Source: Pedobacter cryophilus | Lineage (GTDB): Bacteria > Bacteroidota > Bacteroidia > Sphingobacteriales > Sphingobacteriaceae | DNA: 64,000 nucleotides | Assembly (NCBI RefSeq): GCF_005116455.1 | Contig: NZ_SWBP01000006.1 | Span: forward strand, 62,001-126,000 | Reading direction: 5' to 3' | Shown: positions 51,743 to 62,800 of the stretch, piece after piece | How positions within the stretch are numbered: the stretch's first letter is position 1 | Layout of the letters: every line of letters starts with the position of its first letter | Translations under genes and position numbers: made by a program | Notes under the pieces: generated by a model | Databases searched by the model: none | The model's input: the letters and a program-made list of their open reading frames with translations, nothing else | What the model was told of the DNA's origin: nothing

Positions 51743-52432
51743 TTACGAAAGTTCAAATTTGTAGCCTACACCTTTAACTGTAGTTACATAAGAATCACCT
51801 AATTTTTCTCTCAGTTTTCTAATATGCACATCTATGGTTCTATTGGTTACCACAACAGAATCTTCCCAAATATTTTTAAGAATCACTTCTCTGGTATAAA
51901 CTTTACCTGGTTTAGATGCCAATAGGTACAACAATTCAAATTCCTTTTTAGCCAATACTACCTTTACCCCATTTTGGTAAACTAAAAAAGATTCTCTATC
52001 AATCACTAAATCACCAATCTCTACCTTGTTCTCAACAACTTCTTCGTTTTGGGCATTTCTTCTTAAAATAGCATTAATTCTGCTTATTAAAGCTCTTGGT
52101 TTTATGGGTTTGGCTATGTAATCATCGGCACCCACATTAAAACCTGCAATTTCAGAATATTCTTCACTTCTGGCTGTTAAAAACACCATAAATGTGTTTT
52201 TAAACTCAGGCATTGCTCTCATAATTCTGCAAGCTTCAATTCCGTCCATTTTAGGCATCATAATATCCAAAATAATTAAATCTGGTAAAGATTTACGAGC
52301 CTCCTGAACAGCTTCCTGACCGTTACTAGCGGTATAAACCTGATAACCCTCTTTCTTTAGATTATATTCAATTAACTCCAGAATATCTGGTTCGTCATCA
52401 ACAATAAGAATTTTAGGTTTGCTAGTATTCAT
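51743..52432 (-). CDS. OmpR/PhoB-family response regulator
   Basis: The 229-residue regulator has a receiver (residues 7-120, D56 in LIILDIMMPKMDG, Lys in YIAKPIKPRALI) and a winged-helix DNA-binding domain (about 135-226: FELLYLLASKPGKVYTREVILKNIWEDSVVVTNRTIDVHIRKLREKLG, then TVKGVGYKF). It is probably a PhoB-type or RprY-type activator. No histidine kinase gene is adjacent; its partner is elsewhere. It is the only DNA-binding regulator in the right-hand part of the window. Confidence 0.93.
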   Translation of the reverse strand: MNTSKPKILIVDDEPDILELIEYNLKKEGYQVYTASNGQEAVQEARKSLPDLIILDIMMPKMDGIEACRIMRAMPEFKNTFMVFLTARSEEYSEIAGFNVGADDYIAKPIKPRALISRINAILRRNAQNEEVVENKVEIGDLVIDRESFLVYQNGVKVVLAKKEFELLYLLASKPGKVYTREVILKNIWEDSVVVTNRTIDVHIRKLREKLGDSYVTTVKGVGYKFELS

Positions 52433-52581
52433 AATTAATTATTTGTTACGAATTTAGAGCGTTTTATGTAAGATATGGTTAACGTTATATTAATAAATTG
52501 TTAAGGTTTACAAATTTTTAACAATAAATGTGAATTTAAACGCACTAAACTTTATTATTAATTATTATTAACCCTTTTGCA

Positions 52582-53706
52582 CTATAAATTCTTTTTAAGA
52601 AATTCATTTAAAGCTTCACCTCTTAAATTTTTAGCTATAATTATTCCTTCTGGATTAATTATAAATGATGCTGGAATAGCGCTTATATTGTATAATTGAG
52701 CCGTTGGTGCATCCCATTGCTTCAGCTCAGAAACATGATCCCAAGTTAAATTATCATCGGTAATAGCCTTTATCCAATTATCTTTATTATCATCTAATGA
52801 AAAACCCAAAACTGTAAAATTTTTGTTTTTAAATAAATTATAAAGCTTTACAATATTAGGATTTTCTTGTCGGCATGGCGCACACCACGAGGCCCAAAAA
52901 TCTAGTAACACATATTTACCTTTGTAATCAGATAATTTCAAACTCTTTCCTGCAGGTGTTAATGCTATAATTTCTGGTGCTGGTTGCCCTATGGCTACTT
53001 TTGCTGCTATTTCCATTTGCTTAGCAAAAAAAGCTATTGTTTTATTGTTAGGATAGCTGGCTACTGCTTCTTTACTGTAAGCTATGATATCATTTTCATA
53101 ACCAGAAATATCTTGCATGCCCATCACAATATTTGCAGCAAAAAAAGCGGTTAATGATTTTTTGTTATCCTTAATAAATTGAATAGACTTTTCTAAAAAT
53201 GGTTTTGAAATTTCTCCTGACTTTTGATTAAACTCAGCAATAATTGCATCTTTATTGTTTTGGTCTTTAGTAATCATTCTACTATATTTTTCGGCTAACA
53301 TTCCTGTTTGCATACTATAAGCAGATGTTATTTTATTATAAGCGGTAAGTTTGTCAGATTCTTCTGAACCTGTAAGCTCATAATTAGACCCTGGATCTGT
53401 TAAATTTGCTTTTAGCTGAATTTCATTTCCATTTTCGGCAATCAGGATATAAGATCTTTGACCAATTTGTATTTGATAAAACTCAGGTGATAAAGACTTA
53501 GCTTTAATTACAAATTTTTGATCTTCATCTAAAAAGGTAGAATCTACCGGAACCATTTGCCCGGTTTGATCAGCACTTAAAAGGTAAACTTTTTTTGCAT
53601 CGCCAGCATTTTCAACAATACCTTTAATTACAAATTCATCTTTATTTTTGCAGGCGTTAAAAACAAAAATACCAAAACATAAAACAACTAATAATATCCT
53701 TCTCAT
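52582..53706 (-). CDS. TlpA-like thioredoxin-fold lipoprotein (DUF4369 + AhpC/TSA)
   Basis: A 374-residue lipoprotein: signal peptide with Cys 19 in VFNAC, an N-terminal DUF4369-like beta domain (about 28-115), a helical linker, and a C-terminal thioredoxin fold with WASWCAPCRQEN (about residues 269-280; active WCAPC). It is anchored outside the inner membrane and should reduce or oxidise disulfides, as TlpA/ResA. The start overlaps the gatB stop by 4 bases, so it is co-expressed with gatB. Confidence 0.93.
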   Translation of the reverse strand: MRRILLVVLCFGIFVFNACKNKDEFVIKGIVENAGDAKKVYLLSADQTGQMVPVDSTFLDEDQKFVIKAKSLSPEFYQIQIGQRSYILIAENGNEIQLKANLTDPGSNYELTGSEESDKLTAYNKITSAYSMQTGMLAEKYSRMITKDQNNKDAIIAEFNQKSGEISKPFLEKSIQFIKDNKKSLTAFFAANIVMGMQDISGYENDIIAYSKEAVASYPNNKTIAFFAKQMEIAAKVAIGQPAPEIIALTPAGKSLKLSDYKGKYVLLDFWASWCAPCRQENPNIVKLYNLFKNKNFTVLGFSLDDNKDNWIKAITDDNLTWDHVSELKQWDAPTAQLYNISAIPASFIINPEGIIIAKNLRGEALNEFLKKNL

Positions 53707-55175
53707 CTTAAACTTTCAATTTTCTCTATTAATAATTTATTAGCATTTTGTGGGTCTATCTTTCCTTTTGATAATTTCATCAGCTCACCCATAAACAAAC
53801 CTAAAACTCCTTTTTTACCATTATGGTATTCCTTAACCTTATCAGGAAACCTTTCTACAGCTTTTTCTATAAATAAAGAAAGTTCATCGTTATCATTTTT
53901 CGCCAATAAATTAAGCTCTTTTACCAAATCACTTACTCTTTTATAAGGTTCTAGTATTAAACTATTAAATAATTGATCTTTAGCCTGATGATGATTAATT
54001 GCTTTATCTTCTACTAAATTGATAATAGCTGCAATTTCTGAAGGTGGAATTTTGAATTGATCAAAACCCATTTGATGATCATTCAAATAAGATTTTATTG
54101 TCCCCATCATCCAGTTAGAAGCCATCTTATAATGAGCCGTAAACTTAGTTACCTCCACAAAATAATCAGCCATGTTTTTTTCCGAAGTAAGAACCAGTGC
54201 ATCATAAGAAGGTAAATTCATTTCTGAAGTAAACTTTTGGTAAAGTTCTTCTGGCAATACAGGCATCTCGCTTTTTATCTGGTTTATAAACTCGTCTGAT
54301 AATACCAAGGGTAATAAATCTGGCTCTGGAAAATAACGGTAATCATTAGCCATTTCCTTTGATCTTAGAGGAGAGGTTTGACCGGTTACCGCATCAAAGT
54401 TCAAAGTGTTTTGTTCTATTCTTTCGCCTTTACTTACTAGTTTTATTTGTCTTTTAATTTCATGCTCAATGGCTTTTTGAACATTTTTGATGGAATTTAA
54501 ATTTTTAACTTCACATCTATTTCCTAAAGTTTTATCTCCCTTAAGGCGAATAGAAACGTTAGCATCGCAACGCATAGAACCTTCTTCCATATTGCCATCA
54601 CAAATATCAAGATACCTCACCAACTTTCTTAATTCGGCTAAATATGCAGCTGCCTCTTCTCCTGATGAGATCATAGGCTCTGTTACCACTTCTAAAAGAG
54701 GTACTCCTGCCCTATTCAAATCAATAAAAGAATATTGATTATCAATATCATGAATGCTTTTACCGGCATCTTCTTCCATGTGGATGCGGTTCAAAATAAT
54801 TTCTTTTTCTACGCCGTTTTCTAACCTTATTTTTAAATGCCCACCAATGCAAATAGGTTGATTGTCTTGAGTAATTTGATAGCCTTTAGGTAAATCTGCA
54901 TAGAAATAATTCTTTCGATCAAAAAAATTATACCTGTTAATTTTACTTTTTACTGCCAAGCCTAATTTAGTGGCATAACGAATAATTTTTTCATTACACA
55001 ATGGTAATGCACCCGGTAAACCTAAGGAAACAGCACTAATATTTTGATTTGGTAAATTACCAAAACTAGCAGAATCAGAACAGAATGCTTTTGATAATGT
55101 AGATAACTGAACATGCACTTCAAGCCCTATAACAGCTTCATATTGATGTTCAATACTTTCTAGAATAATTGTCAT
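53703..55175 (-). CDS. gatB: Asp-tRNA(Asn)/Glu-tRNA(Gln) amidotransferase subunit GatB
   Basis: A 490-residue catalytic subunit that activates the mischarged tRNA for amidation. The start YEAVIGLEVHVQLSTLSKAFC (about 12-32), LPKGYQITQDNQPIC (about 94-108), NRIHMEEDAGKSIHD (about 129-143), DLNRAGVPLLEVVTEP (about 152-167) and GSMRCDANVSIR are all GatB signatures. The C-terminal YqeY-like helical domain is present. gatC is at 12615-12905; gatA is not in the window. It is followed by the thioredoxin gene on the same strand. Confidence 0.97.
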   Translation of the reverse strand: MTIILESIEHQYEAVIGLEVHVQLSTLSKAFCSDSASFGNLPNQNISAVSLGLPGALPLCNEKIIRYATKLGLAVKSKINRYNFFDRKNYFYADLPKGYQITQDNQPICIGGHLKIRLENGVEKEIILNRIHMEEDAGKSIHDIDNQYSFIDLNRAGVPLLEVVTEPMISSGEEAAAYLAELRKLVRYLDICDGNMEEGSMRCDANVSIRLKGDKTLGNRCEVKNLNSIKNVQKAIEHEIKRQIKLVSKGERIEQNTLNFDAVTGQTSPLRSKEMANDYRYFPEPDLLPLVLSDEFINQIKSEMPVLPEELYQKFTSEMNLPSYDALVLTSEKNMADYFVEVTKFTAHYKMASNWMMGTIKSYLNDHQMGFDQFKIPPSEIAAIINLVEDKAINHHQAKDQLFNSLILEPYKRVSDLVKELNLLAKNDNDELSLFIEKAVERFPDKVKEYHNGKKGVLGLFMGELMKLSKGKIDPQNANKLLIEKIESLR

Positions 55176-55325
55176 TTTATAATAAATAGCTATTTTAATA
55201 ATAGCTTGGTTGAGATTCTCAAATATAATTTAAATAGCTACATTTTATCACCTTGTAAGTAATTATTATCAAATAATTGAAATATTGTCATAAAAATACC
55301 GTCTACATAGTAAATATAAAAAATT

Positions 55326-55868
55326 ATGAAGAAGCTATTGTTTGTATTTGGGCTTGGCATATCAGTATTATCATTTTCCGCAACACCGTTAAGTGCTCAA
55401 GTGAATATCAATGTAAATATTGGCTCACAACCTTTATGGGGGCCTGTAGGATATGACCATGTAGACTATTATTACTTACCTGATGTGGAGTCTTATTATT
55501 ATGTCCCTACCCGGCAGTTTGTTTATCAAAACAATGGAAATTGGATACATGCTACAAATTTACCTTCTAGGTATAGTGGTTATAATCTTTACAGAGGTTA
55601 CAAAGTGGTGATTAATCAACCACGTCCATATTTGTACTTTAACAATCATCAAGTAAAGTATAAAAAATATAAAGGTTATTATGGCAATCAAAATGCAATT
55701 AGATACAGCAATGACTCCAGATATTATGTTGTTAAAGGTCATCCACATGGAATGCCACCTGGGCAATCTAAAAAATTTTACCAAACAAGAGGATACAATT
55801 CTCATGGTGGATATCAACAAAAAAATAAAAACGGGGGCGGGAAAAGTAAAGGAAATGGAAAACACTAA
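55326..55868 (+). CDS. Tyrosine-rich exported protein, unknown function
   Basis: The 180-residue protein has a signal peptide (about 1-24, ending LSAQ), then VNINVNIGSQPLWGPVGYDHVDYYYLPDVESYYYVPTRQFVY, and a Tyr/Gly/Lys-rich end (GHPHGMPPGQSKKFYQTRGYNSHGGYQQ). Tyrosine clusters and the PPGQ/KK segments recur in similar small secreted proteins in Bacteroidota. No catalytic motif is visible. The strongly basic tail may bind acidic polymer. A bidirectional terminator follows. Confidence 0.8.
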   Translation: MKKLLFVFGLGISVLSFSATPLSAQVNINVNIGSQPLWGPVGYDHVDYYYLPDVESYYYVPTRQFVYQNNGNWIHATNLPSRYSGYNLYRGYKVVINQPRPYLYFNNHQVKYKKYKGYYGNQNAIRYSNDSRYYVVKGHPHGMPPGQSKKFYQTRGYNSHGGYQQKNKNGGGKSKGNGKH

Positions 55869-55871
55869 AAC

Positions 55872-55901
55872 AAAAAAAACCGCCAATAAAGCGGTTTTTT
55901 C
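55872..55901. terminator. Bidirectional terminator between the exported-protein gene and fbaA
   Basis: AAAACCGC and GCGGTTTT around CAATAAA; poly-A on one side and T on the other. It serves both converging genes. Confidence 0.8.
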
Positions 55902-55925
55902 TTTGTAAAGCTTTGTATTTGAATT

Positions 55926-57005
55926 TTACAATTTACTATTTACATCTAAGCAGTTTAAATCTTCAAAAGCGGCAGTTAATCTTTTTACAAATTGATCTTC
56001 TCCTTTTCTTAACCAAACCCTTGGATCATAATATTTTTTATTTGGAGAATCATCACCATCAGGATTTCCAATTTGAGCTTGCAAATAAGCTTCTTTTGAC
56101 TTGTAATAATCTAATATTCCTTCCCAAAATGCCCATTGCATATCAGTATCAATATTCATTTTAACAGCTCCGTAAGAAATAGCTTCTCTAATTTCTTCTT
56201 CAGAAGAACCAGAACCACCATGAAACACAAAGTTTACTGGCTTTGCAGCTGTTAACTTAAACTTAGCTTTTACAAATTCCTGAGAATTATGTAAAATAAC
56301 GGGTTGCAATTTCACATTACCTGGTTTGTAAACACCATGTACATTACCAAAAGCTGCTGCAATAGTAAATTTTGAGCTTATTTTACTCAATTCTTCATAA
56401 GCATAAGCTACCTCTTCTGGTTGAGTATATAATTTAGAAGAATCTACATCAGTATTATCTACACCATCTTCTTCACCACCGGTTACGCCTAGTTCAATTT
56501 CTAAGGTCATCCCAATTTTACTCATTCTTTCCAAATAGCGCTTACATATCTCAATGTTTTCTTCAATAGGCTCTTCAGAAAGATCTATCATGTGTGAAGA
56601 ATAAAGAGGCTTACCATGCTGAGCATAAAACTTCTCTCCTGCATCTAATAACCCATCTAACCAAGGCAATAATTTTTTAGCACAATGGTCTGTATGTAAA
56701 ATCACAGCAACACCATAATGTTCTGCTAATAAATGAACATGTTGAGCAGCAGAAATACCGCCTAAAATACATGCTTGCAATTGATCATTTTTTAATGATT
56801 TACCTGCATAAAATTGTGCTCCACCATTTGAAAGCTGAACTATAACCGGAGAATTAACTGCTTTAGCAGTTTCTAATACAGCATTAAGAGAATTTGTTCC
56901 TATTATATTAACTGCAGGTAATGCAAAAGCATTTTCTTTTGCTTTTTCAAATAACTCCTGAACTTGATCTCCTGTAATTACTCCTTTAAAATCTTTTAAA
57001 CTCAT
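55926..57005 (-). CDS. fbaA: Class II fructose-bisphosphate aldolase
   Basis: A 359-residue zinc aldolase of glycolysis and gluconeogenesis. Metal and active-site parts are visible: LHTDHC (residues 103-108; Zn His 107 and catalytic Asp 106), the metal-binding Glu region ELGVTGGEEDG (about 175-185), FGNVHGVYKPGNV (about 233-245), FHGGSGSSEEEI (about 275-286) and MNIDTDMQWAF. The long form with the YYDPRVWLRKGE end is class IIA, as in E. coli FbaA. The gene is alone. Confidence 0.97.
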   Translation of the reverse strand: MSLKDFKGVITGDQVQELFEKAKENAFALPAVNIIGTNSLNAVLETAKAVNSPVIVQLSNGGAQFYAGKSLKNDQLQACILGGISAAQHVHLLAEHYGVAVILHTDHCAKKLLPWLDGLLDAGEKFYAQHGKPLYSSHMIDLSEEPIEENIEICKRYLERMSKIGMTLEIELGVTGGEEDGVDNTDVDSSKLYTQPEEVAYAYEELSKISSKFTIAAAFGNVHGVYKPGNVKLQPVILHNSQEFVKAKFKLTAAKPVNFVFHGGSGSSEEEIREAISYGAVKMNIDTDMQWAFWEGILDYYKSKEAYLQAQIGNPDGDDSPNKKYYDPRVWLRKGEDQFVKRLTAAFEDLNCLDVNSKL

Positions 57006-57160
57006 TTTAATTCTTTTTTTATTAGTTCGAAGTTAAAAAAAAATATCTAATGAGTTAAGCTTGTATTCGAATTATAAATGCTGCATCAAAAATGAAGCTA
57101 TAGGTTCTCATAAACAATTCATCAAATTTTCGTTTATTTGCATTCACACTATTTTAAAAG

Positions 57161-58006
57161 ATGGCTTGGTTTAAAAGAAACATAAAAGGAATATCTACCT
57201 CTACAGAAGAAAAAAAAGAAGCGCCAGATGGGGTTTGGAATAAATGTCCTAGTTGTAAAAAAGCTTTACATTATTCAGAACAATTAGAAAATAAATACGT
57301 TTGTCAATATTGCGATTATCACCTTCGAATAGGCTCTAAAGAATATTTTGAGGTTTTGTTTGATAATAATGCTTTTGTTGAACTTTTTGGAAATTTAACG
57401 TCAGGTGATCCGTTACACTTTACAGATTCTAAGCCTTACACTGATAGATTAGTAGAAAGCTATAAGAAAACTGGATTAAAAGATGCAATTAGAGCGGCTC
57501 ATGGTCAAATTGATGGGCAGGATTTAGTAGTTGCTTGTATGGATTTCAACTTTATTGGAGGTTCTATGGGATCTGTAGTTGGTGAAAAAATTGCAAGATC
57601 TATTGATTATAGCATCAAAAACAAAATTCCATTTTTAATGATCTCTAAATCTGGCGGAGCCAGAATGATGGAAGCTGCTTTTTCATTAATGCAAATGGCA
57701 AAAACATCTGCAAAGCTAGCGCTACTTTCTCAAGCTAAAATACCTTACATTTCATTACTAACAGACCCTACCACAGGAGGAGTAACTGCTTCTTACGCAA
57801 TGCTTGGCGACATTAATATTGCCGAACCAGGTGCTTTAATTGGTTTTGCCGGCCCTCGGGTAATTAAAGAAACTATTAAAAAAGATTTACCAAAGGGATT
57901 CCAAACCTCCGAATTTGTTTTGGAGCATGGTTTCTTAGATTTTATTGTGGATAGAAGAAAAATGAAAAGTAGATTATCTTCTTTCATTAAAATGATGAGT
58001 AATTAA
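57161..58006 (+). CDS. accD: Acetyl-CoA carboxylase carboxyltransferase subunit beta
   Basis: The 281-residue product has a zinc ribbon (C29, C32, C48, C51 in CPSC...CQYC) and the carboxyltransferase core: [22 protein letters not shown] (about 124-145), [19 protein letters not shown] (about 156-174), [35 protein letters not shown] (about 201-235). It moves the carboxyl group to acetyl-CoA with AccA in fatty acid synthesis. accA is not in the window. A hairpin terminator follows. Confidence 0.97.
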   Translation: MAWFKRNIKGISTSTEEKKEAPDGVWNKCPSCKKALHYSEQLENKYVCQYCDYHLRIGSKEYFEVLFDNNAFVELFGNLTSGDPLHFTDSKPYTDRLVESYKKTGLKDAIRAAHGQIDGQDLVVACMDFNFIGGSMGSVVGEKIARSIDYSIKNKIPFLMISKSGGARMMEAAFSLMQMAKTSAKLALLSQAKIPYISLLTDPTTGGVTASYAMLGDINIAEPGALIGFAGPRVIKETIKKDLPKGFQTSEFVLEHGFLDFIVDRRKMKSRLSSFIKMMSN

Positions 58007-58065
58007 TCATCAAAATCCATCGTTCTTCAATTCAATATAAACTTCGTTTTTTAATATAAAAGGCA

Positions 58066-58107
58066 TAAAAAAAACCTCACTGAAATAAATTCAGTGAGGT
58101 TTTTTTA
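58066..58107. terminator. Bidirectional terminator between accD and the DUF4394 gene
   Basis: ACCTCACTGAA and TTCAGTGAGGT, perfect 11-base arms with loop ATAAA, flanked by eight A and seven T residues. It serves both converging genes. Confidence 0.9.
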
Positions 58108-58127
58108 TTGATTCTTATTTTTGTTTA

Positions 58128-59828
58128 CTAGAAACCTAAACCAACAGTAAAAGCTCTTACTTTCTTGGGAAAAGTTCCAACTTGAACCGCAGAACCTAAT
58201 GAAAGGTTAATAGAATATATTTTAGTTTCAGTACCAACAGTTAATATTGCATATCCAATACCACTTACAGCACCAATATCAAAACCATTAGCAGCATCAG
58301 CTCCAACTCTTAGTTTTCCAATTCTGGTTAATGTACCATTATTTGGAGTACCTGCTCTATATAAACTATCTGTTTTAGTATTAATGGTATACATCACTGT
58401 TGAAGATGCAGGAACTAAGTTGTTACTATAAGCTACTGCAGATTGTTCTACATTACCACCATTAATTGCACCATCAAGTGTTGCTGTTCCTAAAATTGGA
58501 CTAACTCTTAAGTTTTGGCCAGTATTGCTTACTATCCTTATCGCATCAGCAGTAGGATTAAAATCAAAACCAAATGCAGTACCAGATAGCAATGGTATTA
58601 ATGGCAATGTTCCAACTGCGGTAGCGACGCCAGAACTTGGGTTAATTGTATAAATTCTACTTGAGCTTCCTAAACCATAAAGCTGTCCATTCAATGGTCT
58701 AAAATCTAAACCAACAATGCTTTCACCTGTTTGTAATCCTGTAATAGGTTTAGTAATAGGCTCTGGTTTAGTAAGATTAAAAATCATCAAGCCATTAGTT
58801 TCATCTACTGCATAAGCAACTGATGCTGGAGCGATAGCCAAACCAATTAAGGCTGTAGCAGGTAAACCGTTATTAGGTGTTGGGAATGGAATCAAACCTA
58901 AATCTGTTACTTTACCTGTTGCTAAATTAATTTGAAACAAGGTTGGTGTTCCCGGTGTTGCAGCAACTGCACTCGCTGGACTAGCCGGAGGTCCTACTGA
59001 AATTCCACCTACAGGTATTGCCGGAATAGATCCATTATTAAATACCACTAATGCTTCTCCTGTTGGAGCAATATCAAAACCACCTGGTCTTGCATTTGTT
59101 ATGTTGGTATTGTAAGCAGAAGAAAAAGTAGCTGTAGGAACTGCCGTAGTTGGCACACCTAACAATCCAACTTGAGTTAAAGTTCCAGCATTTGCATCTT
59201 GCTTATATAATCTACCAGAATTAAAATCAACATCATATAATTCAGTAGCTGTGGCGCCACTTGTATTATTGGTATAAGCTACTTCACTTAAAACAGCATT
59301 AGTTCCTCCGTTAATATTAACATCAGTAGCAACAACAGTTCCATCATCAGGGTTTAACCTTAAGTTTTGGCCAGATTTTGTTACCAATCTAATTCTATCT
59401 ACTGTTGGGTTAAAATCAAAACCAGCAACACCACCAGAAATAGCTGGGGTAAAGGGTGCTGTGCTAATTGCTCTTGCAACTCCTGTAATAGGATTTAGAA
59501 CATACAATCTACTTGTGCTGCCTAAACCATATAAAATCCCTGTTGCAGGGCGATAATCAATTGCTAATATACTTTCACCAGTTTGTAATCCGGTTATTGA
59601 TACAGCTGCACCTATAACTTGATTAATGTTAGAAGCATTATATCTAATTAATTGCCCACCTGTACTTATTGAGTTTGTATTTGTTAAACCAACAAAAGCT
59701 AAATTTGGTCTTGTCCCACTCTCATTAATTAATAGCTCATCCTCTTGTTTACAAGATGTGATAGAACCTATGATTAAGGCAATAAGCCCCATCATTTTTA
59801 TATTTGAATTGATAAATTTCATTTTCAT
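58128..59828 (-). CDS. Lipoprotein with two tandem DUF4394 domains
   Basis: A 566-residue lipoprotein with lipobox Cys near residue 26 (SITSCKQ). Two copies of the same repeat unit are plain: ITGLQTGESILAIDYRPATGILYGLGSTSRLYVLNP (about residues 77-112) and ITGLQTGESIVGLDFRPLNGQLYGLGSSSRIYTINP (about 361-396), each followed by GFDFNPT...RIRLVTKSGQNLR-like and an INGG segment. The protein thus arose by domain doubling. DUF4394 is a beta-propeller-like family of unknown function. It is 34 bases after the Oar-type receptor gene and probably partnered with it. Confidence 0.9.
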   Translation of the reverse strand: MKMKFINSNIKMMGLIALIIGSITSCKQEDELLINESGTRPNLAFVGLTNTNSISTGGQLIRYNASNINQVIGAAVSITGLQTGESILAIDYRPATGILYGLGSTSRLYVLNPITGVARAISTAPFTPAISGGVAGFDFNPTVDRIRLVTKSGQNLRLNPDDGTVVATDVNINGGTNAVLSEVAYTNNTSGATATELYDVDFNSGRLYKQDANAGTLTQVGLLGVPTTAVPTATFSSAYNTNITNARPGGFDIAPTGEALVVFNNGSIPAIPVGGISVGPPASPASAVAATPGTPTLFQINLATGKVTDLGLIPFPTPNNGLPATALIGLAIAPASVAYAVDETNGLMIFNLTKPEPITKPITGLQTGESIVGLDFRPLNGQLYGLGSSSRIYTINPSSGVATAVGTLPLIPLLSGTAFGFDFNPTADAIRIVSNTGQNLRVSPILGTATLDGAINGGNVEQSAVAYSNNLVPASSTVMYTINTKTDSLYRAGTPNNGTLTRIGKLRVGADAANGFDIGAVSGIGYAILTVGTETKIYSINLSLGSAVQVGTFPKKVRAFTVGLGF

Positions 59829-59862
59829 ATTGTTATTTTAATTTGATTTACAAATAGATATA

Positions 59863-62800
59863 TTAATTGAAAATATATCTTAATCCAAATTGCATACTGT
59901 AGGTCGATCCAAAACTAACATTATCTCTTAATATTGTTGGTGCTGGTGCATTACCATCAAACTGTAATCTAAAAGTTGGTTTAGTTGCTCCATCAGGAGT
60001 TAATAAGGCTTGATTTGTAGGCACCAATAATTGACTTCTTACTAATTGCTTACGAATACCCCAGTCTTTATTGATAAAGTTACCCAAGTTTTCAACAGTT
60101 AAATTAAACTGTACAGTATTTCTTTTTTTGCCAACATTTACAAAAACGTCTTGTAAAAAGTTTAAATCTACTGTTCCAATCCAAGGTAAAATTCCACCGT
60201 TACGCTCTGCATATTTTCCTCTTCTAGAATTCAAGTAATTATCTTGTTGAATTAAATTGAAAAATAAATCACTTTGTTGTTGTGCAGTATAAGTAATTGC
60301 ATTTGGCGCAGTACCTGCCGTAAATGGAGTGAAGGTAATTTCGCTTGGATTTCTTGGAATATAAATTAAATCTGCATTAGCTCCATCTCTATTCATATCT
60401 AAAGAGTAAGTATAAGATACTCTTCCTTGACTAGATCCTTCGTAAATTAAAGAGAATGTTGTTCCTAATTTCTTTAGGTATTCTTTTCTATAAGTTAAGC
60501 CTGCAATAATTCTATCTGGAACAAATCCATTAAAACCTAATTCTTTAGCATTAGAACCGTTTACAGTTGCATTACCTAACCAAGAACCTGAAGGCTGATC
60601 ACCTCCTCCGTCAAAATAGTTTTTACCTTGTTGTTTGGTGTAAGCTAAAAAAGAAGAAAAACCATTATCAAATTGCTTTTCTAATTTAGCTGTAATAGAG
60701 TAATTGTAACCGCCACTTGCATTATCTAAAACATATGTATTAAATGCACCTGTTGCAGTTGCACTTGGAATACCAGCGCTAGTAAGTTTATTGATGTATT
60801 TATCTACGTTAGCGTTTGGATAAATAATTCTATTATCTGGGTAGCCACCTACATTTAAAGGAGCTGCTTTAGTTGGATCCAAGTTTGGATTTCTAAAGAA
60901 AACCTGATTAATGTCATAATTGTATATTCCTTCTAAAGTTCCAACTATACCAAATGGTAATTTAGCATCAATAGCTAAACTAGTTTTGAAAACCTGAGGA
61001 GATTTAACATTTGGACTTAGTAAAGAAATAGCACCTGGAACTGCAGTACCAGAAACTGGCTGTGTAGCAGGTAAATAAAAGTTTGGATCTGGATTGAAAG
61101 GGAATGGAACACCACCAAAGTTGGAACCTTGTTCTACTTGTGAAAATTGCAACAAGCCTGAATCACCAGCTTGCGACACAATCCACACTTTAGGAATACC
61201 TCCAGAATATAAACCAGTAGCACCTCTAAATTGTAAACTTCTATCACCTTTCACATCATAGTTAAAACCAAATCTAGGTGAAATTAAAAGTGCAGATGTT
61301 GGCAAAATACCAGTATCTAACTTCTCACCATTTGCAAAAGTTAATGGGGTAACTAATGGATGAGTTAATAGGTCTTGAGTGTAGGTGTATAAGTCACCTC
61401 TTATACCAAATGATAGTCTTAATTTATCATTAACTGTAAAATCATCTTGAGCATAAATAGAGTATTTTGAATCTTTAAACGTAGGAAATGCCTGAGCGTA
61501 ACCTGGTGTTAAAGAAAAAGTTTTTGCGTAAGATAAAGGATTTGCACCTGATTTGAAATCGTCAAAGGAATTGAATACATAGAATGATGTACCAAAACGT
61601 TGAAAACCATTTTTGGTAGTACTAGTTTCAAACTCAACTCCACCTAATAAATTATGCTTTCCAATTGTTGTTTGTACATAATCTATGAAATTATAAGATT
61701 CCACATCTCTTAAATTACCAAAAGTGAAAGGCTCATAGCCAAATGAAGTAAATGGACGTCCATCTTTTAAAATATCTACAAAAGGAAATATTGAACTTTC
61801 TGAAGTTCTTGGTTCGTTTTGGTTTGAGTAAGAACCTCTAAAAGTGTTAGCAAATTTACCTCCACCAAATGTGGTATTCAATTCAGTAACTAAAGAATAA
61901 TAATTGTTATCAGTAAAATAGTTAGAATTTTGAAAAGCTAATGCATTGTTATCTGTTCTGCTACCAGTAACAGGGTAAGCGTTACCAACCAATGGATTAG
62001 TAGAATTACTTAAAAATGATGGGCTTTTACTTTCTAATTGGCTATAACGAACTGTAAATTTGTTGTTCTTATTGATATTCCAATCTAAACGACCAACAAT
62101 ATTCAAACGTTCACTTTCAAAACCGTATCCATCATAACCACCTGTCTCGTAACCGTAAGTGTCTCTTAAATATTGGCTAATTTCATCTAATTCTACTCTA
62201 GTTGGTCTGTTTGCTCTTGGATTTGAAGGGAAATCTGTAGGATCTACAGAAGCTATTCTACTTTGCCCTGGTCTAGCTTGTTTATCAGACTCCACACTAC
62301 CAAAGAAAAATAATTTATCTTTAATAATAGGTCCGCCAATTCTAGCACCATAAATTTTAACATCATTAGGGTTCGGGATCAATTCATCGTATCCCTTTAC
62401 TTTTGTACCAACATTATTTTGATTTCTAAAGTAAGTGTAAGCTGAACCAGAAAATTCATTAGTTCCTGATCTAGTAGTTGCATTAATTGCACCACCCACA
62501 AAACCAGATTGTCTAACATCAACCGGAGTTACGTTAACAGAAATTTCTGATATCGCATCTAATACAATAGGATTTGCCTGTCCGCCAGGTAAATTACCCC
62601 CAATACCAAAACTGTTGTTAAAGTTAGCACCATCTATTGTGATGTTATTTTGACGGTAATTACCACCACCAATAGAATTACCTTGAGCCTGAGGAGTTAC
62701 TCTTGTGATGCTATTAATATTTCTATTAATTGTAGGTATTTCATTGATTTGACGAGTTCCAACGTTTGTTATAGAACCAGATCTGTCAGAACTTAAAACA